A stretch of DNA of 64,000 bases, from the NCBI GenBank assembly GCA_965204835.1, contig OZ242017.1, positions 1 through 64,000 of the forward strand. Direction: 5' to 3'. This DNA comes from VXMT01 sp965204835. Its GTDB lineage: Bacteria > Chloroflexota > Dehalococcoidia > UBA2979. The position numbers and the translations under genes were made by a program. The notes beneath the pieces are model-generated. The model saw nothing but the letters and a program-made list of their open reading frames with translations, made no database searches and had not been told where the DNA came from. Below are positions 8,840 to 17,515 of this stretch, piece by piece (positions within the stretch are counted from its first letter, which is position 1; the number at the start of each line of letters is the position of its first letter).

Positions 8840-9754
8840 ATGTCGACCGGCGCCGACCTCGCCATCCACACCCGCGGGCTGCGCAAGTCGTACGGCGCCA
8901 TCGAGGCCGTGCGCGGGGTGGACCTCGCGATCGGGCACGGCGAGGTGTACGCCCTGCTCGGGCCGAACGGCGCGGGCAAGACGACGACCGTCGAGATCCT
9001 CGAGGGGCACCGCGAGCGCGACGGCGGCGAGGTCAGCGTGCTGGGCCACGATCCCGCGCGGCGCGAGCTCGCGCTGCGCCGGCGCATCGGCATCGTGTTG
9101 CAGACGCCGGGCGTCGAGCCGTACCTGAACGTCGCCGAGGCCGTCGAGCAATACCGCGGTTACTATCCGAACCCGCGCCCCCTCGACGAGATCATCGAGG
9201 TCGTCGGGCTCACCGAGCAGCGCGACCAGCGCATCCGCAAGCTCTCGGGCGGCCAGCAGCGCCGCCTCGACGTCGCGATCGCGCTCGCCGGCGACCCGGA
9301 GCTGCTGTTCCTGGACGAGCCGACGACGGGCTTCGACCCGGCGGCGCGGCGGCAGGCGTGGGACATGGTGCGCAACCTGCGCTCCTCGGGCGCCACGGTG
9401 CTGCTCACCACGCACTACATGGACGAGGCCGAGCACCTCGCCGACCGCGTTGGCGTCATCGTCGACGGGGCGATGGCGGCCGAAGGGACGCCCGAGCAGC
9501 TCATGGCCGGGAGTGCAGCAGCCGTCGTCTCGTTCCGACTCCCGCCCGAGCACCCAGGCCTCCTCGACGGCGTCGAGGGTGTGCGCGACGCCGGTGACGG
9601 GCGCTTCGAGGTGCGCACGGAGGCGCCCACCGCGCTGCTGCACGACCTCACGGGCCGCGCAATCGAGGCGGGGGCCGAACTCGCGGAGCTGCGCGTCGAG
9701 CGCGCCACGCTCGAGGACGTGTACCTCGACCTCACCTCGGGAGAGGCCTCGTGA
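8840..9754 (+). CDS. ABC exporter ATP-binding protein (DrrA/CcmA-like)
   Basis: 304 residues. Walker A GPNGAGKTT at 41-49, Q-loop Gln88, signature LSGGQ at 135-139, Walker B LLFLDE at 155-160, H-loop His192. The C-terminal DUF4162-like tail is typical of drug, polyketide or lipid exporters. The stop overlaps the GTG start of the permease (GTGA, 9751-9754), so the two are translationally coupled and form one transporter at the inner membrane. Substrate unknown. It is not the partner of the upstream binding proteins, because ABC-2 systems export. Confidence 0.95.
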   Translation: MSTGADLAIHTRGLRKSYGAIEAVRGVDLAIGHGEVYALLGPNGAGKTTTVEILEGHRERDGGEVSVLGHDPARRELALRRRIGIVLQTPGVEPYLNVAEAVEQYRGYYPNPRPLDEIIEVVGLTEQRDQRIRKLSGGQQRRLDVAIALAGDPELLFLDEPTTGFDPAARRQAWDMVRNLRSSGATVLLTTHYMDEAEHLADRVGVIVDGAMAAEGTPEQLMAGSAAAVVSFRLPPEHPGLLDGVEGVRDAGDGRFEVRTEAPTALLHDLTGRAIEAGAELAELRVERATLEDVYLDLTSGEAS

Positions 9755-10527
9755 CGGGCGTGGGGCTCATGGCGCGGCAGCTGCGCTACGAGTTCCTGGC
9801 GTGGCGGCGGAACCCGGCGGCGGCGTTCTTCACGTTCTTCTTCCCGCTCATCTTCCTCGCGATCTTCAACCTCATCTTCGGCAACGACACGATCCGGCTC
9901 GACGGCGGCGAGACCAACACCGCCACGTTCTACACCCCGGCGATCGCGGCGTTCTCGGTGATCAACGCCTGCTACACGGGCCTCGCGATGTCCATCTCGT
10001 TCGCCCGCGACCAGGGGCAGCTCAAGCGCATCTCCGGCACCCCGCTGCCGAAGGGCGCCTACCTGGGCGCGAAGGTGGCGCTCATGACGATCATCGGGCT
10101 CCTGCTCGTCGCGGTGGTCACCGCGTTCGGCGCCGTCTTCTACGGCGTCGACGTGCCGACGGGCACGCTGCCCGCGTTCGTGCTGACGCTCGCGGTGGGA
10201 TCGGCCGCCTTCGCGATGCTCGGGCTGGCGACGACGGCGTTCGTCCCCAACGCCGAGGCGGCCCCGGCGATCGTCAATGCGATCATCCTGCCGCTGCTCT
10301 TCATCTCGGACGTCTTCATCCCGCTCCGCGACAACGCGCCGGTGTGGCTCGGCCTCGTCGGCGACCTGTTCCCGGTGAAGCACCTCTCGCTCGCCGCACA
10401 GGCGGCGTTCGACCCGTTCGAGGAGGGCTCGGGGCTACGGCTCGGGCACCTCGCGGTGATGGCGGGTTGGGGCGCGGCGGGCGGTGTGGTGGCGTTGTGG
10501 CGGTTCCGCTGGGAGCCGAAGCGCTAG
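9751..10527 (+). CDS. ABC-2 type exporter permease
   Basis: 258 residues with about six hydrophobic segments (near 24-44, 62-84, 104-128, 138-160, 170-190, 230-248). It has the ABC-2 features FFFPLIFLAIFNLIFG after helix 1 and ARDQGQLKRISGTPLP before helix 3. It starts at GTG inside the stop of the ATPase gene. It would form a dimer with two copies of the ATPase. The substrate is not deducible. Confidence 0.93.
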   Translation: MTGVGLMARQLRYEFLAWRRNPAAAFFTFFFPLIFLAIFNLIFGNDTIRLDGGETNTATFYTPAIAAFSVINACYTGLAMSISFARDQGQLKRISGTPLPKGAYLGAKVALMTIIGLLLVAVVTAFGAVFYGVDVPTGTLPAFVLTLAVGSAAFAMLGLATTAFVPNAEAAPAIVNAIILPLLFISDVFIPLRDNAPVWLGLVGDLFPVKHLSLAAQAAFDPFEEGSGLRLGHLAVMAGWGAAGGVVALWRFRWEPKR

Positions 10528-10534
10528 CGGATCG

Positions 10535-11902
10535 CTACGCGATCGCGTCGACAAGCAAGGTGGCGAGGCTGAGGAACACGAGGAAGCCGAGCACGTCCGT
10601 CGCCGTCGTGAGCCAGATGCCGGCGGAGAGCGCCGGGTCCTGGCGGAAGCGCTGCAACCCCATCGGGATCAGCACCCCAGCGATCACGCCGACGAGCATG
10701 TTGATGGCGAGCGCCACACCGACGACAACGCCGAGCGTCGGGTTGCCCCGCCACAACCACGCCGCCACCCCGACGGCCACACCGATTACGACTCCGTTCA
10801 CGAGCCCCGTCGTCGCCTCGTGCAGCACGACGCGCCACAGGTTGCGGCCGGCGAGGCGCCCGACGGCGAGCGAGCGGACCACGACGGTGAGCGTCTGGAT
10901 GCCCGCATTGCCGCCCTGCCCCGCCACGACCGGGAGGAACGCGGCGAGCAGCGCAACCCGCGCGACCGTGTCCTCGAACGCCGCGACGACGACCGCCGCT
11001 CCGAGGACCGTGAGCAGGTTCACCATCAGCCACGGCAGCCGGAACCGGATCGAGCGGCGCACGCTGCGCAGGTCCTCGTCCTCGTGTACGCCGACCTGCC
11101 GGAACATGTCCTCGGTCGCCTCGTCCTCCAGCACGTCGATGAGGTCGTCGGCCGTGAGCGCGCCGAGGAGGTGGCCGTCGTCGTCGACCACGGGGAGCGA
11201 GAGCAGCTTGTAGCGCTTGAGCAGGCGGGCGGCCTCCTCCTGGTCCGTCGAGGCGGTGACGGAGATGACATCGAGGGTGGCGAGGTCCGTGATCGGGGTC
11301 CGCGGCGGGGCGATCAGCAGCGACCGCAGGTTCACCACGCCGCCGAGGCGGCCGTCGTCGTCGCGGATGTAGACGTAGAACGGCTGGGTCGCGTCGGGCT
11401 GGATCGAACGCAGGTCGTCGATCACGTCGGCGGCGACGCGGTCCGGCAGGACCGCGATGAGCTGGCCGGTCATGCGCCCGCCCGCGCTGTCCTCGTGGTG
11501 CTCCATGAGCGCGTCGATGGCGTGCTGCTGGCGCTCCGGGATGGTCGCCAGCACCGCGCGGCCGATGTCGTCGGGCAGCTCCTGGACGATGTCCGTCGCG
11601 ATGTCGTCGGCGACGTGCTCCAGCACGCTCGCGATGCGGTCCGGCTCGAGGCCGACGAGCAGGTCCTCGCGGTAGTGCGGCTCCAGGTACGCGAGCGCCG
11701 CGCCGAGCTCGCGCGGCGTCAGGCGCAGCACGAGCAGGTCGGTGACCTCGCGGTCAACGCCGGCGAAGGCCTCGGCGAGCTGTGCGGGGTGCAGCTCACG
11801 GGCGAGCGTGAGCGCGCCGAGCTGGTCCCCGGCCTCGATACGCAACGCCATGGCCTCGGCGGGGTCGAAGGAAGGGACGCTATCGCCGGGTACCGCGGTC
11901 AT
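10535..11902 (-). CDS. mgtE: Magnesium transporter MgtE
   Basis: 455 residues in MgtE order. The N-terminal superhelical domain (about 20-130, LPDDIGRAVLATIPERQ) is followed by two CBS domains (about 140-265, PVVDDDGHLLGALTADDLIDVL). The membrane part has five helices from about 290, with PVVAGQGGNAGIQ and LTTATDVLGFLVFLSLA. The family conducts Mg2+, and cytosolic Mg2+ sensed by the N and CBS domains closes the pore. Convergent with the exporter operon, 7 bases apart. No M-box riboswitch was recognised upstream. Confidence 0.96.
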   Translation of the reverse strand: MTAVPGDSVPSFDPAEAMALRIEAGDQLGALTLARELHPAQLAEAFAGVDREVTDLLVLRLTPRELGAALAYLEPHYREDLLVGLEPDRIASVLEHVADDIATDIVQELPDDIGRAVLATIPERQQHAIDALMEHHEDSAGGRMTGQLIAVLPDRVAADVIDDLRSIQPDATQPFYVYIRDDDGRLGGVVNLRSLLIAPPRTPITDLATLDVISVTASTDQEEAARLLKRYKLLSLPVVDDDGHLLGALTADDLIDVLEDEATEDMFRQVGVHEDEDLRSVRRSIRFRLPWLMVNLLTVLGAAVVVAAFEDTVARVALLAAFLPVVAGQGGNAGIQTLTVVVRSLAVGRLAGRNLWRVVLHEATTGLVNGVVIGVAVGVAAWLWRGNPTLGVVVGVALAINMLVGVIAGVLIPMGLQRFRQDPALSAGIWLTTATDVLGFLVFLSLATLLVDAIA

Positions 11903-11958
11903 GGCGCAGCCTCATCAGGCTCCTGGGTGTCGTGGCGCGGCGCGGCCCGCGCGTGGTC

Positions 11959-12414
11959 TCAGCGGCGACCGCCGCCGAAGAAGCGCCGGACGGAGTCCCA
12001 CGCCCCGCCACCACCGCGACCGCCGAGGCCGTTGAGGAAGTCGCCCCACGCCACCTCGGCGGATGCGGAGCGCTTCAGGTCCCGCACCCGCTCGTCGATG
12101 ATGTCGCGGATCTGGCCCTCCTCGCCGGCGTCGAGCCAGAAGCCATGCTCCTTGCGGCACGTGTCGATCTCAAGGTCGTAGGCGCGGTAGTTGAACGCGG
12201 CCATCGACTCGCCACAGACGGGACAGGCGAGGTGCGAGTCACGCTCGGAGAAGCGGATCGTGCCGCGGCGCTCGTCCTCGTCGGCCCTGGTGGCCTCGAG
12301 TTCGTCGAGCTCGTGGTGGTCGAGCCAGCGGCCGTTGCAGGCCGGGCAGTGGTCGACCTCGATGCCGTGCATCCGCTCCTCGATCAGGTCCGTACCGTCC
12401 CTCGGGCATTGCAT
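11959..12414 (-). CDS. Zinc-ribbon (zf-TFIIB-like) protein
   Basis: 151 residues with two TFIIB-like zinc-ribbon motifs. The first has C3 and CPAC (23-26) followed by NGRWLDHHELDEL. The second has CPVC (64-67) and C86 followed by KEHGFWLDAGEEGQI. The first knuckle reads C3-P-R-D6, so one expected Cys is Asp. A Gly-rich linker and a basic end (FFGGGRR) close it. Family members are of unknown function. It lies upstream of mgtE in the same direction with a 56-base gap. Confidence 0.85.
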   Translation of the reverse strand: MQCPRDGTDLIEERMHGIEVDHCPACNGRWLDHHELDELEATRADEDERRGTIRFSERDSHLACPVCGESMAAFNYRAYDLEIDTCRKEHGFWLDAGEEGQIRDIIDERVRDLKRSASAEVAWGDFLNGLGGRGGGGAWDSVRRFFGGGRR

Positions 12415-12546
12415 CGATGTGGCCTCGCATCAGGAATCGCGCGGTCGGATCGCACGGCCGGAGGTCGCCGCGCGTGTTCGTCCAAGTGTACCAGCGCGGG
12501 GTCCGCCGGCCGGGTCGCAACGAGGGTGCGTGGTAGGATCGCGGCC

Positions 12547-13059
12547 ATGGCAAGCGACGCCCCGGCCATCGATCCCCGGCACTTCCGCGACGTAGCCGGC
12601 TCCTTCGCGACCGGCGTCACCGTGATCACCACGCACGACGACGAACACGGCCCGCACGGGATGACCGCGAACGCGGTCTCATCGCTCTCGCTCGACCCGA
12701 CGCTGTTCCTCGTGTGCGTCGAGACGAGCGCGGGCTCGTACGAGGCGATGGAGCGCGCCGAGGGGTTCGCGATCAACATGCTCGCCGCCGACCAGGAGGA
12801 CGTCTCGAGGTTCTTCGCCCAGCGCAACGACCCGGACGAGCCGATGGGCCCGCACGCCTGGCGCCTGAGTGACGCGGGCTCGCCGCTGCTGGAGGGCGCA
12901 ATGGCGTGGCTGGACTGCCGCAAGCACTCGGTCCTCGACGGCGGCGACCACAAGATCTTCGTGGGCGAGGTGATGGGCTGCGAGGTGGCCCGGCCGGACG
13001 CCGACCCGCTGCTCTTCTTCCGCGGCCGGTACCGCGAGATCGGACCGGAATCAGGGTAA
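12547..13059 (+). CDS. Flavin reductase-like FMN-binding protein
   Basis: 170 residues of the flavin reductase/HpaC-type split-barrel family: FATGVTVITTHDD, then GMTANAVSSLSLDPTLFLVCVE (FMN-binding loop), FAINMLAADQEDVSRFFA, and GGDHKIFVGEVMGCEV near the end. These supply reduced flavin to monooxygenases or act as NAD(P)H:FMN reductases. No monooxygenase partner is adjacent. ATG at 12547 fits the family N-terminus. Confidence 0.92.
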   Translation: MASDAPAIDPRHFRDVAGSFATGVTVITTHDDEHGPHGMTANAVSSLSLDPTLFLVCVETSAGSYEAMERAEGFAINMLAADQEDVSRFFAQRNDPDEPMGPHAWRLSDAGSPLLEGAMAWLDCRKHSVLDGGDHKIFVGEVMGCEVARPDADPLLFFRGRYREIGPESG

Positions 13060-13527
13060 GGCGCTCCCTGCAGAATCCCCTGGCGCGTCATTCTCGAGCG
13101 TGACCCGTCCCGTCCTGCCGTCGTATATCAGCGTGAAGTCCTCAAGGAACGTCCTGCCGATCAGAGCGGTGTGGGGAGAGCCACCGGCCGCGAGATGCAC
13201 CCCCATGAACGTCCCGTAGACAGTCCAGTCGAGTTCCGGGATGTATACCTGAGCGAGGTGTCGGTTGACTTCGGTAGCCCCGTCCACGCCCGCGAGCGTC
13301 GCTCGATCTACGACGGGCAGCCGGAGTTCCACTGCGAGGGCGGCGTCGATGCAGTTCTCCTGCGCGCCTGTGTCGACCAGGGCGGGGAAGGCGGTTTCAG
13401 GCAGCTCGGGAGGCTCCGTGCCAGCGGAGTTGTAGGCGGCGTCGAACCCGATGTGAGCGAGGAGGGTTGGTCCGAAACGCGCCAACAGGTGCGGCGCGTC
13501 GACGAATCCACATTCAGTTCTCGCCAC
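13051..13527 (-). CDS. Retropepsin-like aspartic protease
   Basis: 158 residues. FPALVDTGAQENCID carries the catalytic Asp-Thr-Gly (D52-G54), and HTALIGRTFLEDFTLIYDG matches the flap-distal ALIGxxFL signature of single-domain retropepsin-like proteases, which work as dimers. No signal peptide. Convergent with the flavin reductase (9-base overlap). It overlaps the 82-residue gene upstream by 14 bases, so the two are probably co-translated. Substrate unknown. Confidence 0.8.
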   Translation of the reverse strand: MARTECGFVDAPHLLARFGPTLLAHIGFDAAYNSAGTEPPELPETAFPALVDTGAQENCIDAALAVELRLPVVDRATLAGVDGATEVNRHLAQVYIPELDWTVYGTFMGVHLAAGGSPHTALIGRTFLEDFTLIYDGRTGRVTLENDAPGDSAGSALP

Positions 13528-13762
13528 GATCCGCCCTGAACATGACGGACGGGGGGAGTGTCACCGGAGGTGCGCCCACCCTCCTGATGAGGTAGGGGCC
13601 ACGACCGAACCGGCGGACGGCGTCGGCGGCGGCATCCTGGAAATCCGCATACGTTCCCGCGAGGTGCTCATCGTGAACCACCGCCCACTCACCGAAGTGG
13701 TCCATTTCGAGCTCGCCGCGGAAGCGGTCGTACGCTGCGATCTCCTTCGAGAGGATCGACAT
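13514..13762 (-). CDS. Small protein coupled to the retropepsin-like gene (unknown)
   Basis: 82 residues, acidic and aromatic, starting MSILSKEIAAYDRFRGELE. The FGEWAVVHDEHLAGTYADF and DAVRRFGRGPYLIRR segments resemble small DUF5678-like proteins often encoded beside such proteases, but I cannot name the family firmly. Its 3' end overlaps the protease start by 14 bases. Confidence 0.75.
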   Translation of the reverse strand: MSILSKEIAAYDRFRGELEMDHFGEWAVVHDEHLAGTYADFQDAAADAVRRFGRGPYLIRRVGAPPVTLPPSVMFRADRGEN

Positions 13763-13932
13763 CCCGATTCCTCCAGGCTTTCATTGCGAGAGCGCCACGA
13801 GCATTGAGTGAGCGCACTCAGAGAACCCCGTCCGGACCCAGTGTATACGGACCGGGTCGGCCCTCCGCACCGGTTGGCGCATCCCCGCAGCCTGTTACAC
13901 TCGATCGGCGGCCGTGGGCCGCGTCTCCGCGT

Positions 13933-14010
13933 GGTGGGTGTCGCCTAGCGGTCTAAGGCGCCAGGTTGTGGCCCTGGAGAGCGGGGGTTCAAATCCCCTC
14001 ACCCACCCCA
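13933..14010 (+). tRNA. tRNA-His (GTG anticodon)
   Basis: Acceptor GTGGGTG (13934-13940) pairs with CACCCAC (14000-14006). The extra G at -1 (13933) faces C73 (14007), the hallmark of tRNA-His. The CCA end is encoded (14008-14010). Anticodon stem CCAGG/CCTGG encloses TTGTGGC with GTG. T-arm GGGGG-TTCAAAT-CCCCT. Confidence 0.97.
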
Positions 14011-14078
14011 ACTCATCCCCCGCTATCACGCGCGTGAGCGTGCTACGATCGATGTGCTCCACCACCCCGGGAGGCACC

Positions 14079-15284
14079 ATGCACATCAGGCTCGCGTTGC
14101 CCGCGGCCGTCGTCGCCGCGCTCCTCGTGGTCGCCGCCGCGTGCGGGGGCGGTGGCGAGGACGCCGCCGTCGAGGAACCCACCGACCCCACCAACGACTT
14201 CGCCGCTCGCGTCCTCCAGCTCGGCGAGCCCATCGGCACGACCATCGAGACGGCCGACGGCGAGCTCGTCCCGGGCCTGCAGGCCGTCCTCAACCCCGAC
14301 GCCGTCATCGCCATCGGCAACGCCGTCGCGGACGGCGATGACCGCCTCACGCTCATCGCGGAAACCGCGGGCGTCACGCCCGAGGAGTTCAGCGCCGCGT
14401 GGGCGGCCGACCGCGGCGCGGCATTCGCGCAGTTCGCCGCCGGGCTGAGCAACGCCGACGACCCGCAGGCCGTCCGCGATCAGCTGTTCCTCTCCGAGAT
14501 CGCCTCGCTGCCCGTCCACCCGGACGCCGTCCTCGTCGCCAGCGGGCGGATCGACAACCCCGACGGCTCGCAGCGCTACTTCATCGTCTTCGACCTGCAC
14601 GGATCGCCGGCCGAGATCGAGCAGGCCGTCGCGGAGCAGCTCGACCAGTCGCCGTGGCAGGCGACCGGCGGGCAGTCGTCCGAGGAGATCGCGATCGTCC
14701 AGTTCCAGAGCACGACCAGCGCGGACGTCCAGGGCGTCGCGTGGGTGCAGCCCATCCTCTCGAGCGCCACGCTCACGGCTGCCGCGGCCGCTGAGGCCGC
14801 CGCCGCGGCCGAGGCCGAGGATGGCGACGCCGCCGACGACGCGACGCCGACCCTCGAAGGCCCGCTTGCAAGCCTGCTCTACCTCATCCAGACCCTGCCG
14901 CCGACCGCCACGGAGCCGCCGGACTTTGAGTTGCCCCAGGGGCGTCCGCTGCCCACGGGCTTCCCGGTCGAGTTCCTGATCGACGACGACATGACCGTGG
15001 TAGGCACGGCGTGGAGCACGCAGCCGGGAGCGACGGCGTACCGGATCACCGTCCTCAAGAGCGGCTCCAGCTTCGACCTCGCCGAGTCGTACCGCGAACG
15101 CATCGAGGCCGAGGGGTGGGAGCTCACCGGCGACGACGCGGTCGGCTTCGCGACGCTGCTCGGCTTCGCCTCGGAGACCGACGGCATCCAGGGCCAGGTC
15201 CAGCTCGACGCGTTCTCCGAGGACGAGGGCTACACCGAGATCGTGATCAGCGTGCAGGTCAGCTCGCGCGCGCCGACCGAGTAG
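14079..15284 (+). CDS. Secreted lipoprotein of unknown function
   Basis: 401 residues. Signal peptide MHIRLALPAAVVAALLVV and lipobox AAAC (Cys22), then CGGGGEDAAVEEP. An Ala-rich region with an Ala/Glu run sits near 235-255. The C-terminal domain (LPTGFPVEFLIDDDMTVVG, AYRITVLKSGSSFDLAESYRERI) looks like a globular extracellular module. No enzyme motif seen. ATG with GGGAGG upstream, soon after tRNA-His. An in-frame extension upstream would run through the tRNA and is rejected. Confidence 0.88.
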   Translation: MHIRLALPAAVVAALLVVAAACGGGGEDAAVEEPTDPTNDFAARVLQLGEPIGTTIETADGELVPGLQAVLNPDAVIAIGNAVADGDDRLTLIAETAGVTPEEFSAAWAADRGAAFAQFAAGLSNADDPQAVRDQLFLSEIASLPVHPDAVLVASGRIDNPDGSQRYFIVFDLHGSPAEIEQAVAEQLDQSPWQATGGQSSEEIAIVQFQSTTSADVQGVAWVQPILSSATLTAAAAAEAAAAAEAEDGDAADDATPTLEGPLASLLYLIQTLPPTATEPPDFELPQGRPLPTGFPVEFLIDDDMTVVGTAWSTQPGATAYRITVLKSGSSFDLAESYRERIEAEGWELTGDDAVGFATLLGFASETDGIQGQVQLDAFSEDEGYTEIVISVQVSSRAPTE

Positions 15285-15302
15285 CCCCGGCCGCGACCGG
15301 GG

Positions 15303-15322
15303 CCCGCACGGCGCCGTGCGGG
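15303..15322 (+). terminator. Palindromic hairpins after the lipoprotein gene
   Basis: CCCGCACGGC/GCCGTGCGGG is a perfect 20-base palindrome, preceded by a CCCCGG/CCGGGG hairpin at 15285-15302. No T-run. Probable transcript end between the lipoprotein and the next gene. Confidence 0.45.
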
Positions 15323-15409
15323 CGACCCGCGCCCGCGCGGGCGTGCGACAATGGCGGCCGTCAGGTCCTCCACTCAACCTCGGGGGACGCCCGGAAGGCG
15401 GGCGACGTG

Positions 15410-15820
15410 GTGACGACCGGGCAGCGATGCAACTACGGGGGCGGGTTCCTGCGCCGCGGCTGCGGCCGGGAGGCCGTAACCGACTGCGTCTACTGCGCCC
15501 GCCCGTTCTGCGAGGAGCACGGCGATCGCGGCGCGCAGTACATGGACGTCTGCGCACGCAAGAACTGCCAGCGCAAGCGCGAGGATCTGGAGGCGCACAC
15601 CGAGTGGAAGACGCGGGTCGAGCCCTCGAACCGCGTGAGCGTGTGCGCCACCGAGCTCTGCGACTCGCGGATGCGCCACGAGTGCTCGCGCTGCCGCCTG
15701 ATGTTCTGCGCGGAGCACGTGCGCGAGATGCGGATCCGCGACACGAGCCGCCACCCGCCGGTCGAGGTCAAGGGCCTGGTCTGCATGCACTGCAGGGAGC
15801 GCCGCAAGATCTGGGGCTGA
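15410..15820 (+). CDS. Small cysteine-rich protein with two zinc-knuckle repeats
   Basis: About 136 residues. It starts at one of two adjacent GTG codons (15407 or 15410). Two copies of an identical C-x7-C-x2-C-x4-C-x2-H pattern are visible: CGREAVTDCVYCARPFCEEH and CDSRMRHECSRCRLMFCAEH. Extra Cys precede each, plus CARKNC between and CMHC at the end. The spacing recalls B-box/AN1-like cross-brace zinc fingers. Likely binds several Zn2+ ions and mediates protein or nucleic-acid contacts; function unknown. Confidence 0.8.
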   Translation: MTTGQRCNYGGGFLRRGCGREAVTDCVYCARPFCEEHGDRGAQYMDVCARKNCQRKREDLEAHTEWKTRVEPSNRVSVCATELCDSRMRHECSRCRLMFCAEHVREMRIRDTSRHPPVEVKGLVCMHCRERRKIWG

Positions 15821-15823
15821 CCC

Positions 15824-17515
15824 CTACCCGCCACCCCTCGCGTCAAAGAGCCCCGGGAACGCCGCCGGCCGGTGCGCCAGGATCGGGTCGGTGCGCGGCG
15901 CCACGCGGTGGCGGCGTGTGAGCGCGCGGTTCGCGTCGGCGGCGACAGCCATCGCCTCGCCGGCCAGCGACTCGGCCGCCACCGCCCCCGACGGCTCGAC
16001 GACATACGCGCCTCCGGCGCGGTCGGGCCCGGCCGAGGCCACCACATAGACACGGTGCTCCGCCGCGCGCGTGCGCGCGATCACGCGCACGCCGTCCTCG
16101 GCCGCACCGGCCAGCGGGCTGGCGCACCACGCGAGCACCTCGGCGCCCGCGAGCTTGAGCGCGCGCGCCGGCTCCGGCGCGAGTGCGTCGCCGCCCGCGA
16201 GCAGGCCGAGCCGGCCGAGTCGCGTCTCGAGCAGCGGCGGCGGCGCGTCGCCCGCCGCGAAGCCCGCGGCTGCCTCGGCGGCGTCGAGGTGCGCCTGCCG
16301 GTAGGCGCACAGCAGCGCGCCGCCATCGACGAGCAGCATCGACTTGTAGACGCGCTCCACACCGCCGTCGCTGCGTGCGGGGCGGTCGGCAAGCGTCACG
16401 GCGAGCATCAGCCCGGTCTCGGCGCTCAGCGCCTCGAGCTGCGGGAGCAGCTCCTGCTGGCTCAGCGCGTGCGGGTCGGCGCCCGCGAGGTCGGGCAGCA
16501 CGAGCAGCTCCGCGCCCTGCGTCGCCAGCGTCGTCGCGGTCGCGCGGACCTGCTCCATGAGCTCGACCGCCGAGGGCTGCGCGGGCAGCGCGGCAGCCGC
16601 GAGGCGCACTTCGGCGGACCCCACGGCGATGGGCTCGAGGGTCGCACGCGCCGCGGGCGAGCCCTCGCCGGGGATCGCGGCGCCGGCGTACAGCTCGGGG
16701 CGGCGCGGCACGGGCGCGCCGCGCACCTCGTCGAGGTCGACCGAGGCGCGGATGATGCCCGCCTCGTCGGCCGGCCCCTGCACGCGCCAGCGCCCGGCGG
16801 GGTCGATGACGCCGGAGCGCCCCGCGTAGACGACCGTGCCGGCCTCGACGCCGACCTTGTCGGCGGCGACGACCCACGCGCCGTTCTCGATGGCGCGCGC
16901 CGCGAGCATGTAGTCGACCTGCGGGTTGGAGAGCGCGGCCGGGTCGCGACCGCTCGACACCCAGGCGGTGGGGTCGATCAGCAGCTCCGCGCCTGCCGCC
17001 GCGAGCGCTCGAGGGATCTCCGGCAGCCGCCCGTCGGCGCACACGAAGACGCCCGCGCGCGCCCCACCGACCTCGACGATCGGGCTGTCACCCGGCTCCG
17101 GCCACTCGTCGTCGAACCACTGCGTGTCGAAGTGCCAGAGGAAGCGCTTGGGAGTGCGGCCGACGACCTCGCCGGACGGGCCGAAGCAGACCGCGTGGTT
17201 GCGCAGCTTGCCGCCGAGCGCGCGCTGCACCAACCCGACGACGATCGTCGTGCCATGGCGCGCCGCGCGCGCCGCGAGCGTGGCCTCGACCTCGCCGTCG
17301 GAGAGCACGCGCGCGGCCTCGTACGCGGCGCGCGAGTGCAGGTAGTAGGCGGGGTAGCTGGCCTCGGGCGCGACGATCAGGTCGGGCGCGTCCCCGTCGG
17401 CCGTCGCTGCCTCGTCGATGCGTCGCAGCAGCTCGGCCCATGCCGCCTCGTGGTCGGCGAGCCCGAACGCGCGCAGTTGCAGCAGCGCGACGTCCAGCAC
17501 TCGTCCCCCGGTCAC
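15824..17515 (-). CDS. Tandem nitrilase-superfamily protein with a degenerate second domain
   Basis: 563 residues, two carbon-nitrogen hydrolase domains. Domain 1 (about 1-280) has a full Glu-Lys-Cys triad: E51 in IVAPEASYP, K123 in TPKRFLWHFD, C159 in VFVCADGRLPE. It should hydrolyse an amide or nitrile. Domain 2 (about 300-550) keeps the fold signatures but has D342 for Glu, Q407 for Lys and Gly (441-442) for Cys, so it is probably inactive. The GTG start overlaps the stop of the FAH-family gene by one base (TAGTG), indicating coupled translation and possibly one catabolic route. Confidence 0.88.
   Translation of the reverse strand: MTGGRVLDVALLQLRAFGLADHEAAWAELLRRIDEAATADGDAPDLIVAPEASYPAYYLHSRAAYEAARVLSDGEVEATLAARAARHGTTIVVGLVQRALGGKLRNHAVCFGPSGEVVGRTPKRFLWHFDTQWFDDEWPEPGDSPIVEVGGARAGVFVCADGRLPEIPRALAAAGAELLIDPTAWVSSGRDPAALSNPQVDYMLAARAIENGAWVVAADKVGVEAGTVVYAGRSGVIDPAGRWRVQGPADEAGIIRASVDLDEVRGAPVPRRPELYAGAAIPGEGSPAARATLEPIAVGSAEVRLAAAALPAQPSAVELMEQVRATATTLATQGAELLVLPDLAGADPHALSQQELLPQLEALSAETGLMLAVTLADRPARSDGGVERVYKSMLLVDGGALLCAYRQAHLDAAEAAAGFAAGDAPPPLLETRLGRLGLLAGGDALAPEPARALKLAGAEVLAWCASPLAGAAEDGVRVIARTRAAEHRVYVVASAGPDRAGGAYVVEPSGAVAAESLAGEAMAVAADANRALTRRHRVAPRTDPILAHRPAAFPGLFDARGGG

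Noticed and set aside
8840..10527. The ABC ATPase/permease pair as the transporter of the four binding proteins
   Set aside because: ABC-2 permease with DrrA-like ATPase is an exporter type; family-5 binding proteins work with two DppB/C-type permeases.
13914..14078. In-frame upstream extension of the lipoprotein gene
   Set aside because: It would translate through tRNA-His and hide the signal peptide that begins at ATG 14079.
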